DNA of 64,000 bases, from NCBI RefSeq assembly GCF_029227915.1, contig NC_079875.1, positions 32,431,501 to 32,495,500 of the forward strand. The letters are read 5' to 3'. Source of the DNA: Hydractinia symbiolongicarpus. Lineage: Eukaryota; Cnidaria; Hydrozoa; Anthoathecata; Hydractiniidae. The position numbers and the translations under genes are program-made. Of this stretch, positions 33,585 to 44,600 are shown piece after piece. Below the pieces are notes generated by a model. The model did not search any database. It worked only from the letters and a program-made list of their open reading frames with translations, and was not told where the DNA came from. Each line of letters starts with the position of its first letter. Positions within the stretch are counted from its first letter, which is position 1.

Positions 33585-35893
33585 TCATCGCTCTTTCGTC
33601 AATATTTCGAATAAATTTTGTGTGTTAATATCTCTTTCCTTTCCTTGAGACTGCACAACCTTCTTTTTCCTGCCATCATCTTTGAGATAAGGAGAGTGCA
33701 GTAGTTCGTCGGGCAGTTTATTACTTGTAAAGTCAAACAAGTTTTTCAAGTCAACGAACAAACGTTTGCTCGTGTTGTTAATGAAAGCTATTGAAAAACC
33801 TTTGTCATCATATCTGCCTGCTCGACCAACTTGGTGTACGTATTCTTCAATAGATTTCGGCATGTCAAACAAAATAACCTGCAGAGGTATCAGAATATAA
33901 AAAAGAAATAATGAATTTAATCCCTAGAATAGCAGTAATGACATTTTTTATGTACAATGCAATCATCCGGCCACAGCCATAAAACAGACTATTACGTACC
34001 TGTCTCACATTCACTAGATCCAAACCTCTACCCATGACGTTTGTTGATACAAGCAAGTCGTGTGCACCGGCTAGAAATTGTTGTAAAATGTCTGTGCGCA
34101 TGTCTTGTGTCTTATCTGAATGTATGCTATCGCAGCTCAAACGAAATTTCTAAGATAAAAACAAAAGATAAGAGATAAAATTACAGCAAACTCGCTATCT
34201 CCCTTTTGTCGTATCAAAACAAAGATGTGGCAGAAGCAGCAGCAGTTACCTTGGAAACAGCTTCACACAACATGTCAGCGCCTATTTTAGAATTCACGAA
34301 GACCACTGCAGGAGGAAGAAAATGTTTTCGATCTGTCAGAATAGAAAACAACTTCTTCTTTTTCGACGCTTCTTCTACCCAGAGAACGAGCTGCTTGACA
34401 TGTGCAGTAGGCACGCCTGAAGGTCCCACGCGCACATGGACAACGTCGTGCATTAGTTTTCCCGCCAGCGCCTCGATCGTGGGTGGAATAGTGGCGGAAA
34501 AAAAAAGATGTTGTGGTTTAGTAGGTAGCAACTCAAGTATCGATAAAATCTACAAAAGAAATATATTTATATACTGTTCTTTGCTTCTCACTTCTTAATA
34601 AACGGATCTCCTATTCAAGGCTACCTGGTTGTGGAATCCCATGTTTAACATTACATCAACTTCATCGAGGACGACCATTTTTACGTGTTGTAAATTCAAA
34701 TTATGATGAGCCAGAATATCGTTTATTCGGCCTGGTGTACCGATCACCAGTTGCACGTTGTGTCTCAACCTGGAAAATAATTTCACGAAAATCACAAACT
34801 ACATGAAATATTTGGTTAAGTAATTTCAAAAGCTATCTTTAATTGACAGGTGCACTTAATCGAGGAGCGTTTATTCGAGATGAAAGGAGGCTGGATTGTC
34901 ATACCTGTGAAGTTGTTGTGCAAGTGGACAGCCGCCGACAAGCAGTGCCGTTTTCATGTTTGGTAAAGATCTACAAAAAACTTTTGCTTGTTCCTCCAGC
35001 TGCATACACAATTCACGTGTGGGTGCTAATACCAAAGCCACTGGGTATTTACAGAAGTCGTGGGAAACTTTAAGTCCTCCTAGTAAAAAAAACAAAGGAG
35101 AGAAAGATTGACAAAAACCGACTGAGTTAAAAAAATGTAAATAAAAACTAAAAAAAGCTAACCAGTGCATGCGTGTACACGATGAATGATAGGGAGCAAG
35201 AAAGCTGCTGATTTACCGCTACTTGTTGCTGCACTCACCAACACATCCCTGCTCTCGAGAACAAGTGGAATGACTTGCATTTGGACTGCGCTTGGTACCG
35301 CATACTTATTCTCCGTAAGGTTATGGAGAAGCTGGTCTGGAAAATTAAAATGATGGAAAGTCGTCGCCAATTTTGAAATATTTTTTCCTTTCACAAAAAT
35401 ATTCATTTTCTTTCTGAACATCGCAGCTTTATCCTCTGTGATATGCAACAAACCTTGATGAGGCATATACTTAGTTTGTCGTTCATAGTAACAATCAAAT
35501 GTCTCGTTTACACAGATGTCGGTTGACTCGCTAACTTTCTCCTGCTGCTGTTCATCTAGATGGGTTTTCTTGCACTGCACACTACAAATATCTTCATCGG
35601 TTTCATCGCAGATGTACTCGCCATACTTGCCACAAACAACGCACACAGGTTCGTCCTGAGAAGGCCATCGTTGTTCTCTGCTTGTTTGCTTCACTTTGTC
35701 ATCACGGACCACTGCATCTTCTGTTCTTGATAACTTCTTTACTTTTACATCTAGTTGTTAAACTCAAGCGTAAGATGAAATAATCTTCCACATCGCTTGG
35801 CACACAAAACTAAATCATACCTCTTGCTGGGTTTTTCTGCAGCAAACTTCTTGGTAGAAATGGAAGTGATTGATTGAACGTCCTTTTCGACAT
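33585..35893 (-). CDS. DDX59: DEAD-box RNA helicase DDX59 with HIT zinc finger, 7 exons
   Basis: Exons in transcript order: 35893-35821, 35750-35163, 35079-34905, 34769-34625, 34549-34250, 34149-34000 and 33878-33585; all phases close, 1725 nt, 574 aa. An N-terminal HIT-type zinc finger ([20 protein letters not shown], about 61-80, continuing SVQCKKTH) marks the DDX59 family, followed by the Q-motif region (FNFPDQLL...[11 protein letters not shown]). Helicase motifs in order: Walker [46 protein letters not shown] and HQVGRAGR. Two depart from canonical: TSSGKS in place of TGSGKT, and DEVD in place of DEAD. The start ATG gives [18 protein letters not shown]. Human DDX59 is linked to ciliary/Hedgehog-related development (family knowledge). 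Confidence 0.93.
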
Positions 35894-36227
35894 TAACTTC
35901 TCATTCTTTTATCATTCTACTTTCCTAAAAAACAACAACAAAATTAAACCTTTTTTTTGACGCAGTAGTGTTCCATTTGGCAGCTATTTATTTTTCAGGT
36001 TTGACATGTGAAAGAAGCATTTCACTGACCAGGGTCCATGTTTTTTTGTACCCTAACCCTCAAGAAAGTTGCTTAACATCGTGACTGCACTCCAAAAACG
36101 TTCATCAAAACTCAAACATAAATTTAATCGACAACGAAATAAATAAGTATTTCAGATTTTATTATATACATATTCAAGTTAATATATCCTTTATTCGTAT
36201 TACACATCTTTTCCAACTCACTAAAAT
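35894..36227. other. Spacer between USE1 stop and DDX59 start
   Basis: About 330 bp holding the DDX59 promoter and the USE1 3' end is expected downstream of 36228. No further signal seen. Confidence 0.4.
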
Positions 36228-39200
36228 TCAGTAAGTTTTCCGTTTGGGAAAGAACTTGATAAATATGATCATATTGATAAACACGACACACACGATAGCG
36301 AGCATGATCCAAATAGTACATGAACATGTCTTTTTGTTCAGTTCTTCAAGACGGTCACTCTCGGTTTTCAATTTTTTGTAATTGCTCTCTGTAACTTTGG
36401 TGGCTCGCTCCAGTTCCTACAAAAAAAGAAAAATTTTATATTGCAGGTGTGTATTGTGTTGACAAACAATGACGTTGGTTTACTTTTCCAAAGTAAGCTC
36501 ATGTATATCAATTTGTTTTGTATAACAGAACAGAAGAATAAATAAAACAAATTATACTGCACATTGCGATACTACCTATTCTACAGAACAGAAGAATATA
36601 TAAAACAAACTATACTGAACATTGCGAAACTACCTATTCTACAGAACAGAAGAATATATAAAACAAACTATACTGAACATTGCGAAACTACGTATTCTAC
36701 AGAACAGAAGAATATATAAAACAAACTATACTGAACATTGCGATACTACGTATTCTACAGAACAGAAGAATATATAAAACAAATTATACTGCACATTACG
36801 ATACTACGTATTCTACAGAACAGAAGAATATATAAAACAAACTATACTGAACATTGCGATACTACGTATTCTACAGAACAGAAGAATATATAAAACAAAC
36901 TATACTGAACATTGCGATACTACGTATTCTACAGAACAGAAGAATATATAAAACAAATTATACTGCACATTACGATACTACGTATTCTACAGAACAAAAG
37001 AATATATAAAACAAACTATACTGAACATTGCGATACTACGTATTCTACAGAACAGAAGAATATATAAAACAAATTATACTGCACATTACGATACTACGTA
37101 TTCTACAGAACAGAAGAATATATAAAACAAACTATACTGCACATTACGATACTACGTATTCTACAGAACAGAAGAATATATAAAACAAACTATACTGCAC
37201 ATTGCGATACTACGTATTCTACAGAACAGAAGAATATATAAAACAAATTATACTGCACATTACGATACTACCTATTCTACAGAACAGAAGAATATATAAA
37301 ACAAACTACCCGGGAACCCGGCGTCGTACGCCGGGATGGGTATTTCAGTATACAGAGCAACTTATCTTTTCTTTTCGTTCAAGAAAGCTGGTATTATGGA
37401 TGGCTGGATGAACCAATTTTACAATAGCTGAGGCTGGGAGTCACATGTCGGATGTAACCCTATACAGGATAACTGCTTTTGCATCCTTTTAGTTGCTCAG
37501 GGATTTTTAGCAAAAATTTTTTTTTTGTCACACATAGGTGAAGCAGTTAACATATATATATATATACAATATATATATTTATATATATTTCGTGAAAATG
37601 AAAAATGGGATAAATTAATAAAAAAAAGGATTTTCGACTTGAAAGTTGTTATGGGGTGTTTTTAGACTAATGTAATGGAACATGTTGCTGAGTTCCAGAA
37701 TTTAGGCTTTTTAGGATTGGTCGATAAGACGTTTCGAAGAAAAAAAGAGATTAAGACAGAATAACGGAGAAATATGTACATTTTTTAACAAAATGATGTG
37801 ATTAAGGGATGTGCACATGGTTGAAAAATTTCAGAACATGTGAGGTTTTATTTATATTTTTAGGCCACATTTTCATACCCCATGACCTGGCTTAAATATG
37901 GTTGAAACACTGCATAACATACTAACATATTACTTTTTGGAAAAGAACTGTCCAATGTTTAAAAAAGAAACATATTATACAACCACATACAGCCATATAT
38001 ACCCGTATACAGTATTTTATACCCTGTCCTGCCAAAAATAGTCGGGCAACAGTTTATAATTTACGGAATAAGTTTTCGTGACAGTCCCAAAATTGAATTT
38101 CGCTTGTCATAATGCTTTCCTAGCAAAAATCAGTAACCCAAAATTTTTTAAATGGCACAATAAAAAGACAACGACGGGGTGAACATTGTCATAGAGCAAT
38201 AGGGGCAAAAGTTGATTTATAATGAGCCAAACAAAGGTGTGTACCACCTAGCCACAGTTACTCAAACGTACAGCTGACCCAGCTACATTTAAGCTACATT
38301 TAAGTGTAAAAAAGACATAATAAGAAAAATGTGTAGAACATAATGAGAAAAATTTTTGGTATGTTTATATTAGAAACACAAATCTGTCTGTTACTTTCAC
38401 TTTCTAGCTAGGCGGGTAAATACCTGGTAGGTAAAGATACACACAAATACAGTTGGCTAGTATAAAGTGCATTATACCAAACTAAACTGAAACGTTAGCT
38501 AAAGATACCTCTCCATCGTATCAAGAATTATGTATGTAGCTAAAATCTTCAAATAGATTTGTTTAAGATTTATGCATGACTATATACATGGCTATAACAA
38601 ACAAGACTACAAAATATTAATCTTTACATGTGGAAACACATAAAAATCGTTATTGCCAAAAGTAAAAGGTATTAAGATGAAAAAAGGGCAAAAAGAAACC
38701 ATCAAAATGGCTACCGCTACAACAGCAAATGTTTTAATGGGCCACAACCCCATGTAGTACTATTGAACGAATAATTTTTCGCTACTGGGCTGCCATTTTG
38801 CGTGACAGACAGACAGACGTATACGAGCATTATAATATAGATTATACTGCACATTGCGATACTACGTATTCTACAGAACAGAACAATATATAAAACAAAT
38901 TATACTGCACATTTTGATACTACGTATTCTACAGAACAGAAGAATATATAAAACAAATTATACTGCACATTGCGATACTACGAATTCTACAGAACAGAAC
39001 AATATATAAAACAAATTATACTGCACATTACGATACTACGTATTCTACAGAACAGAAGAATATATAAAACAAATTATACTGCACATTGCGATACTACGTA
39101 TTCTACAGAACAGAACAATATAAAAAACAAATTATACTGCACATTGCGATACTACGTATTCTACAGAACAGAAGAATATATAAAACAAATTATACTGCAC

Positions 39201-40972
39201 ATTTTGATACTGCGTATTCTACAGAACAGAAGAATATATAAAAAAGACCTTGTGTTAAAATCTTGTAATTATAGTGTGTGGAAGCCAAATTATCGACGAT
39301 GGCTTAAAATATCATGCTTGTGGATATCCTGGGTGTAAAAAATCTATTGATTCAAATATCTACCTGGTTATCGGTTTGAATGATATCTCTTGCTGCGAGA
39401 GAATTTTCCTTCATAGAGATTGCCATTTTGATCATCTCTTCAGCCACTTTTTCTTGCATGTCGTGGTGTTGTTTAATAATGTGACTGATATTATCTTTTG
39501 TAGTAGAAGATTCGTGTACTCTTTAAAAAAACAACACACAGGGTAGGTACTCTTTTGTAGTAGAAGATTCGTGTACTCTTTAAAAAAACAACACACAGGA
39601 TAGGTACTCTTTTTAGAGAATCAAATTTGAGAAAGTTTGAGCACTTTTAATAAGAATTTTTATGCTTTTATTTTCTTAAAAAAATGAGATTTTTATACTT
39701 TTCAAGATAATTCCAGGAAAGAAGAATGTAGATTTCTGTGTAGTTTTCCATCTAAATTGAGAAGATTTGATGAAACTTTTTTTCTACTTTTGGAGGATAT
39801 TTTATGAGTTTTGAGGAGACTTCAAAATAGAGGAGTTATGAGGAGTGTAACAGCCCTCCGAGAGCAAAGTAACAGTTCCTGGAAACGAACAACAATTCAA
39901 CTTACTTTCTCTTTCGAAGCGCATCTTCACCACCTGAAACATACAAGCTGTCGTTGAACATCCTTTAAAATAAATTTATCAACAAAAATAAAGTATTAAA
40001 CAAAATCTCACCAAAAAGCTGCTGACGCAATTCTTTTTGATGTTTTCCTTTGACCTGCAAATGCAGTTCTTTAGTGTGCGATCCGCAAGATTGTTCGCCA
40101 CTAATAACTGTTGAGGGGAGTAAGTGATGGCACAATAAAGTGCGTTCCAACGGATCATCCTATACAGAAAAGAATCACAATATATATTATCTTTTCTAAC
40201 AGTCCCGTTCTCAAATCAAGGTTTATACTAACCACTTCGTCAGCTTTCACGATACCTTTTAGAAATTCCACTTTACGTTCATAATCACGCACCACGTCTG
40301 TCGTCGGGCTGAAATAAAAAATATCTTATATATATATAAATATTTATAAATAAAAGTAACTATGAAAATATAGTCGAGAAAAAAAATATCTTCACGTATT
40401 TATATGACAAATCTTACAAGTAACGAAAGAGACAAAGTTGTTGTTATGTCATCTTACGTCTAGTATTTACCAATACCACAAAAAAATGACAAACAGATTA
40501 ACGAATAAAAAAACGAAAGCGATAAAGTTATGTTAATCGAAAAAAAAAATGAAAAAGATAAGTTGTCGTTGTGTCATCGTTGTGTCAAACCCGTCCAATT
40601 TAGCAATATTAGGAGGTGTATAAAAAACACATCTTGCAGATTTAAATATTTGCGAAAAAAAATATGCTGTCTTGTGTGGAAGTGATTGGTTGGGAAAAAA
40701 ATATGCTGTCTTGTGTGGAAGTGATTGGTTGGAAAATATTGCATCAACCAATCAGATAATTCAAAATAGAGTCACTACCGAAAAAAATTTTACATATGCA
40801 GCCAGTGACTGCATGAGAAACATACAATTTATTTAAAACGAGACTACAAAAGTATCAGGACTACTCACGGATTCATTTGATCTTTTTTTAATGCTTCGAT
40901 TTCTTTATCAAGATGTTTTAAATACTAAGACGAGAAAATACCATTAAACAATAATTTCTAGATAACTCTCTC

Positions 40973-41003
<31 letters not shown>

Positions 41004-41131
41004 ACAACAAAAGATACCTTAGCAAGTCGCCAGTCGATTTTACACTCGTTGTGTTGACAGTCAGATGCCATTACTTCACATTGTGCTAACAAACGCCGAA
41101 TATTGATTTCCTTTCTGGATGATTTTCCCAT
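36228..41131 (-). CDS. USE1: Vesicle transport SNARE USE1, 7 exons
   Basis: Exons in transcript order: 41131-41018, 40924-40869, 40308-40233, 40159-40012, 39933-39906, 39520-39364 and 36416-36228; 768 nt, 255 aa, close to the usual USE1 length. USE1 is the ER Qc-like SNARE of Golgi-to-ER retrograde fusion, with SEC20 and syntaxin-18. Exon 1 gives MGKSSRKEINIRRLLAQCEV. Exons 3-4 carry VVRDYERKVEFLKGIVKADE, exon 5 GGEDALRKRK. Exon 6 holds the SNARE helix (MQEKVAEEMIKMAISMKENS, LAARDIIQTDNQ). Exon 7 continues YKKLKTESDRLEELNKKT, then a C-terminal membrane anchor (TIWIMLAIVCVVFINMIIFI, about 227-246) and a short lumenal tail. The last intron (36417-39363) carries a 58-bp tandem array split by a Helitron. 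The start lies 527 bp downstream of the HAUS1 stop. Confidence 0.93.
36525..37305. repeat. 58-bp minisatellite, left part, about 13 copies
   Basis: Unit: AAACAAACTATACTGAACAT, TGCGATACTACGTATTCTAC, AGAACAGAAGAATATATA (58 bp). Variants alternate ACTATACTGAAC with ATTATACTGCAC and TGCGAT with TACGAT. Located in the last USE1 intron and broken at 37305 by a Helitron. Confidence 0.98.
37306..38841 (-). mobile_element. Non-autonomous Helitron inserted in the 58-bp array
   Basis: On the minus strand the element begins TCTATATTATAATGCTCGTA (from 38841), continues TACGTCTGTCTGTCTGTCAC and GCAAAATGGCAGC, and ends with a perfect hairpin CCCGGCGT/ACGCCGGG, then TTCCCGGGTAG (37306). Removing 37306-38841 joins AAACAAA to TTATACTGC, which is exactly the local repeat variant, with no target-site duplication and insertion between A and T. 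This is the Helitron mode of integration. The 1536-bp body has no transposase frame. Confidence 0.9.
38842..39243. repeat. 58-bp minisatellite, right part, about 7 copies
   Basis: Continues the array interrupted by the Helitron, with the same unit and variants such as CATTTTGATACTACG and GAACAATATATAA. Ends 120 bp before USE1 exon 6. Confidence 0.97.
39494..39598. repeat. 57-bp tandem duplication over a splice acceptor of USE1
   Basis: CTTTTGTAGTAGAAGATTCG followed by TGTACTCTTTAAAAAAACAA occurs at 39494 and again at 39551. On the minus strand this duplicates the polypyrimidine tract, AAAG acceptor and first codons of USE1 exon 6. The inner copy (39520) is required for the full exon to stay in phase. 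Confidence 0.9.
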
Positions 41132-41545
41132 TTTGTGTTTTTGTTTTTAATTTCTGTTTTTTTATAAAAAATGAAGATGAAATCATATGGTTGACACAAA
41201 AAGTCCTAATCAAACTTTAAGCATGGCCATTCTTGCGTATCTGAAACACAAGTTCATTAATTGAACCAAACTCAAAATAATGAAACCTCGAAATACCACA
41301 AACCATACTGGATAACAAGAACTACAAGTAAACAGACATTATTTCACAATTCGCCAGTTAAAAAAAAGCAGCATTTTTATTGCACAGTATTTTAGGGAAA
41401 AATCGGTTTTCAGATTAAGGCCTCGATATTTTAGGACAATTTAGGGAAATGATATTTAGCTTTTTTGTAAGGTTTTGGGGGTTGGTGGCAATCATAAATG
41501 TACACGGAATGGCAATGAAAACAATTATTTTCACACTAGTTACAA
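41132..41545. other. USE1 5' flank
   Basis: Short spacer between USE1 and the HAUS1 3' end; presumed USE1 promoter. A USE1 intron nearby (40974-41001) contains a poly(A) run of about 27 bases. Confidence 0.4.
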
Positions 41546-41681
41546 AATCACAACGTTAATGAATCGTTATCACGACGTTAATGAATCGTTATCACGACGT
41601 TAATGAATCGTTATCACGACGTTAATGAATCGTTATCACGACGTTAATGAATCGATATCACAACGTTAATAAATCGATATC
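41546..41681. repeat. 22-bp minisatellite overlapping the HAUS1 stop codon
   Basis: About six copies of CACGACGTTAATGAATCGTTAT. The terminal copies (CACAACGTTAATAAATCGATAT) overlap the last codons and stop of HAUS1 (41658-41681), so the array appears to have grown from the end of the coding sequence into the 3' UTR. Confidence 0.95.
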
Positions 41682-44600
41682 AGTTTGAAGTTGCGCCTCC
41701 AATTTCATCTAAAAAAATAATAAATAATCGCTTAAGCGTATCTCGTTGTCGCATGAGCGTAACTTATTGTCGCACGTAAAAAATGTATTTTTAAACTAAT
41801 GGAACATTTAAAAAATATTAAGAGTTTCACAGAGGGGAAATCTCCAATTAAACCGTTGACAAAAAACGTACCAGTTGTCTCTTTGCCTCCTCTATCTTTA
41901 CTTTGGCCAGGTTGACATCCTGAAAACAAAATCGCTTTAATTGAACATATCTTAAAATTTATTAGAGCAATGGTAATGAAATTTTGACCCTTTTTTAATT
42001 AAAGTCAAAGAACATTCTGGCACCAAAAATATTTCCGGTCATATGATTGAAAAGCTGCAAAATGAGATTTAAATTACAAAAAAAATGTATAAAGAACAAA
42101 TCTTAATACATTTTGTGTTGAAAAGCTAACTACAACATTTCTCCCATATCCTGCATCATCAATAATAACTTATTTAAGTTTTGAAAACTTTTCTGATGTT
42201 ATTCTTTCACATCGATAGATTTTGATTCTTGTGTTTACACAAAAACATTTTAGAAATACAAAAAGCCGCCGAGCAGCGACCAGTTTAAAAGGACAGGTTT
42301 TGATCACTTGACACACTTTTTCAAAACAAAATTTAAAATGATTTGTGGACTTTTGAGGAGATTTTTGTGGTTTTTGAGGAACTTTTGCTCGAAAAGTAAT
42401 CATTTCAGAAGATAACTAAGAAACTTTGCTTCAAACACAAACACGAAAACAAGTATGGCAATACATTTGCTCTTTATACGAAATCAATCAATAGTATTTT
42501 TTTTTATTACAACAGAAAAGGGTAAATATACTAAGCAAAGTCTGATGTTTGGTGCAATATTTTGAAACACAAAGATTGTTTGAGCATCTACTTCTGAAAG
42601 AATATTTGATCAATCTCGTCATGACTTTTAACAAAAACAATTATCCTATCATTGAAATCCCAAAGTTCTTTTTCGGCTAGGAGTGATTTCAATTTTTATC
42701 TAGAGTGTTACAATTTTTTGCTTGTGAGACATAGAGATCGGCATCTGGTGATTGTTAAAATTGATTTCTTTTTCTTGATTTGGTCCACTTATTCATTCAT
42801 GTTCTTCTTTTTAGCTGTTTTTTATTATAAACTCAATCTGATTTTGTAAGTGAGCATGATATCTTTGACTTGTCGACAAAGTGACGGTGTAATGTTTATT
42901 TTATGTGGCAACACATCATTGGACATGTAATCGTTGATATCTGACAGATTATCAGTTCACAAATTTTTATTAACAGTCAAACCACGCTCAACAGAAGAAG
43001 CTTGTTCATGTGACAATGTAAGGATGATTATAATAACTCCTGCTAAATTTTGGTACTTTTTTTCATCAAGGATTTTCTAATAAAATTCATGAAGGCAAGT
43101 AGAACCACTTGGTTTGTCACACTGCTAAAAATTACCTCTGTTATGATGTACTGCATTTTTAATAAACTCAATGAACTCCTTCTTTCCATCTTATATAAAA
43201 GCATATATAAAATATATCCAACATATCAAAAAAATTTTGAGCAGATTTGACAAGGAAACCTAAATTTAAAAAAAATTGAGGGAATTTGAGGAGAATTGAG
43301 GAGACCTTTTGGATTTCAGGAGATTTTAGGAGTTATGAAGAGGCGTGGGAATATTTAAAATGCAATATTAACTCTTAAAGAAAAGATCACGTCTGCATTT
43401 TCTTAGTGCCACCAATCCTAAATATTTGTTCCTCATTTTTTAAACTAAACTTTATCCGCAAAAAGATGTCCTGCAAAAATTTTCACTTTAGCCCTCACAA
43501 TCGCAAAAAAAGTTACGTGAAAATTTCTCTTTTTACCGTAACGAGAAAATATGTCGGTAGAGTGTGAAAAATATGTCGGTAGAGTGTGAAAAACATACGC
43601 ACCGGAGGGAGGCTTCTGTACATCTTATATTTCGAAAGGAGTGGTTGCACTTCAGATTTCAGTTCTTTCACCTCCTGCATAAAATCACAATACAATACGA
43701 AACAATACTAGTACAACAGCCATAACAAAACAAAACTTCTTACTTGAGCTAAACGAAGGAGGGTTTCATGCGTGATGTGAGGATCACTCTCCACCTAAAT
43801 ATAATTATGTTAACAGTGAGGTGAATGTTGACATCAAAAATGACGATGTCTATAAAACGACAAATACCTCAGACGCAATTATCTGGCTAGCATAATTATC
43901 TGCCTTGTTTCTAAGATTAATGGTATCTTTTCTCCTCTTTTCAGCTATTGATTCGTCAATCGTGTGTTCTTCTTCATATTTTGAGCCATATCTGAAACAA
44001 AACAAACAAGTGAGCAAACGTAAACAACTCCGGTGTTTTTCAGAATATTATCTGAAGAAGTTAATTGGTTGGTAGCTATCTTGGTAAAACACAAGTAATT
44101 TTGAAGTGTAACCTCTAACAGAAATTTAAGTTGTTGCACTTCAAATAGTTTTATGTAATAAAGTGGCTATAGATATAGAACTTCATTATAATTAGGAGAA
44201 TTTAGGAAGATTTTGGAAGTACTTGGGGTCAAATTTTGGAGAAAATACTAAAAACGTACAAAAACTCATTTTAGGAGATTTTGCAAAAAGGTAAAGGAGG
44301 AAATAAAGTTACTTTTAATTAGGTATTTTATTAATTAGAATATCTATAATTCACGGAGATTGTTTGAACATCTGAAATAGTGTTCAAATAATATCCTTCA
44401 ACGTATCAAGTCTTTGAAGTCACAAGTAAACTCATTATTCTCAGCGGTGGAGAGCACCTGGCCACTAATGACTCTATGGGAACAGAAGAGAACTATGAAT
44501 ATTGATAAAATAAAAATTCCTGAACATTTAGAATTTTTGTTAACAGAACCTCTTAATTAGGTTAGTTTGGTGGTTAGAATGTTCAAAAGAAAGTTTACAA

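Noticed and set aside
34206-34598. 130-codon plus-strand open frame opposite DDX59
   Set aside because: Antisense to the exon with motif III; the minus strand carries the conserved helicase residues.
38970-39338. 122-codon open frame with repeated YYVFYRTEEYIKQIILH blocks
   Set aside because: It is the translation of the 58-bp minisatellite, which happens to be stop-free in that frame, running into antisense USE1.
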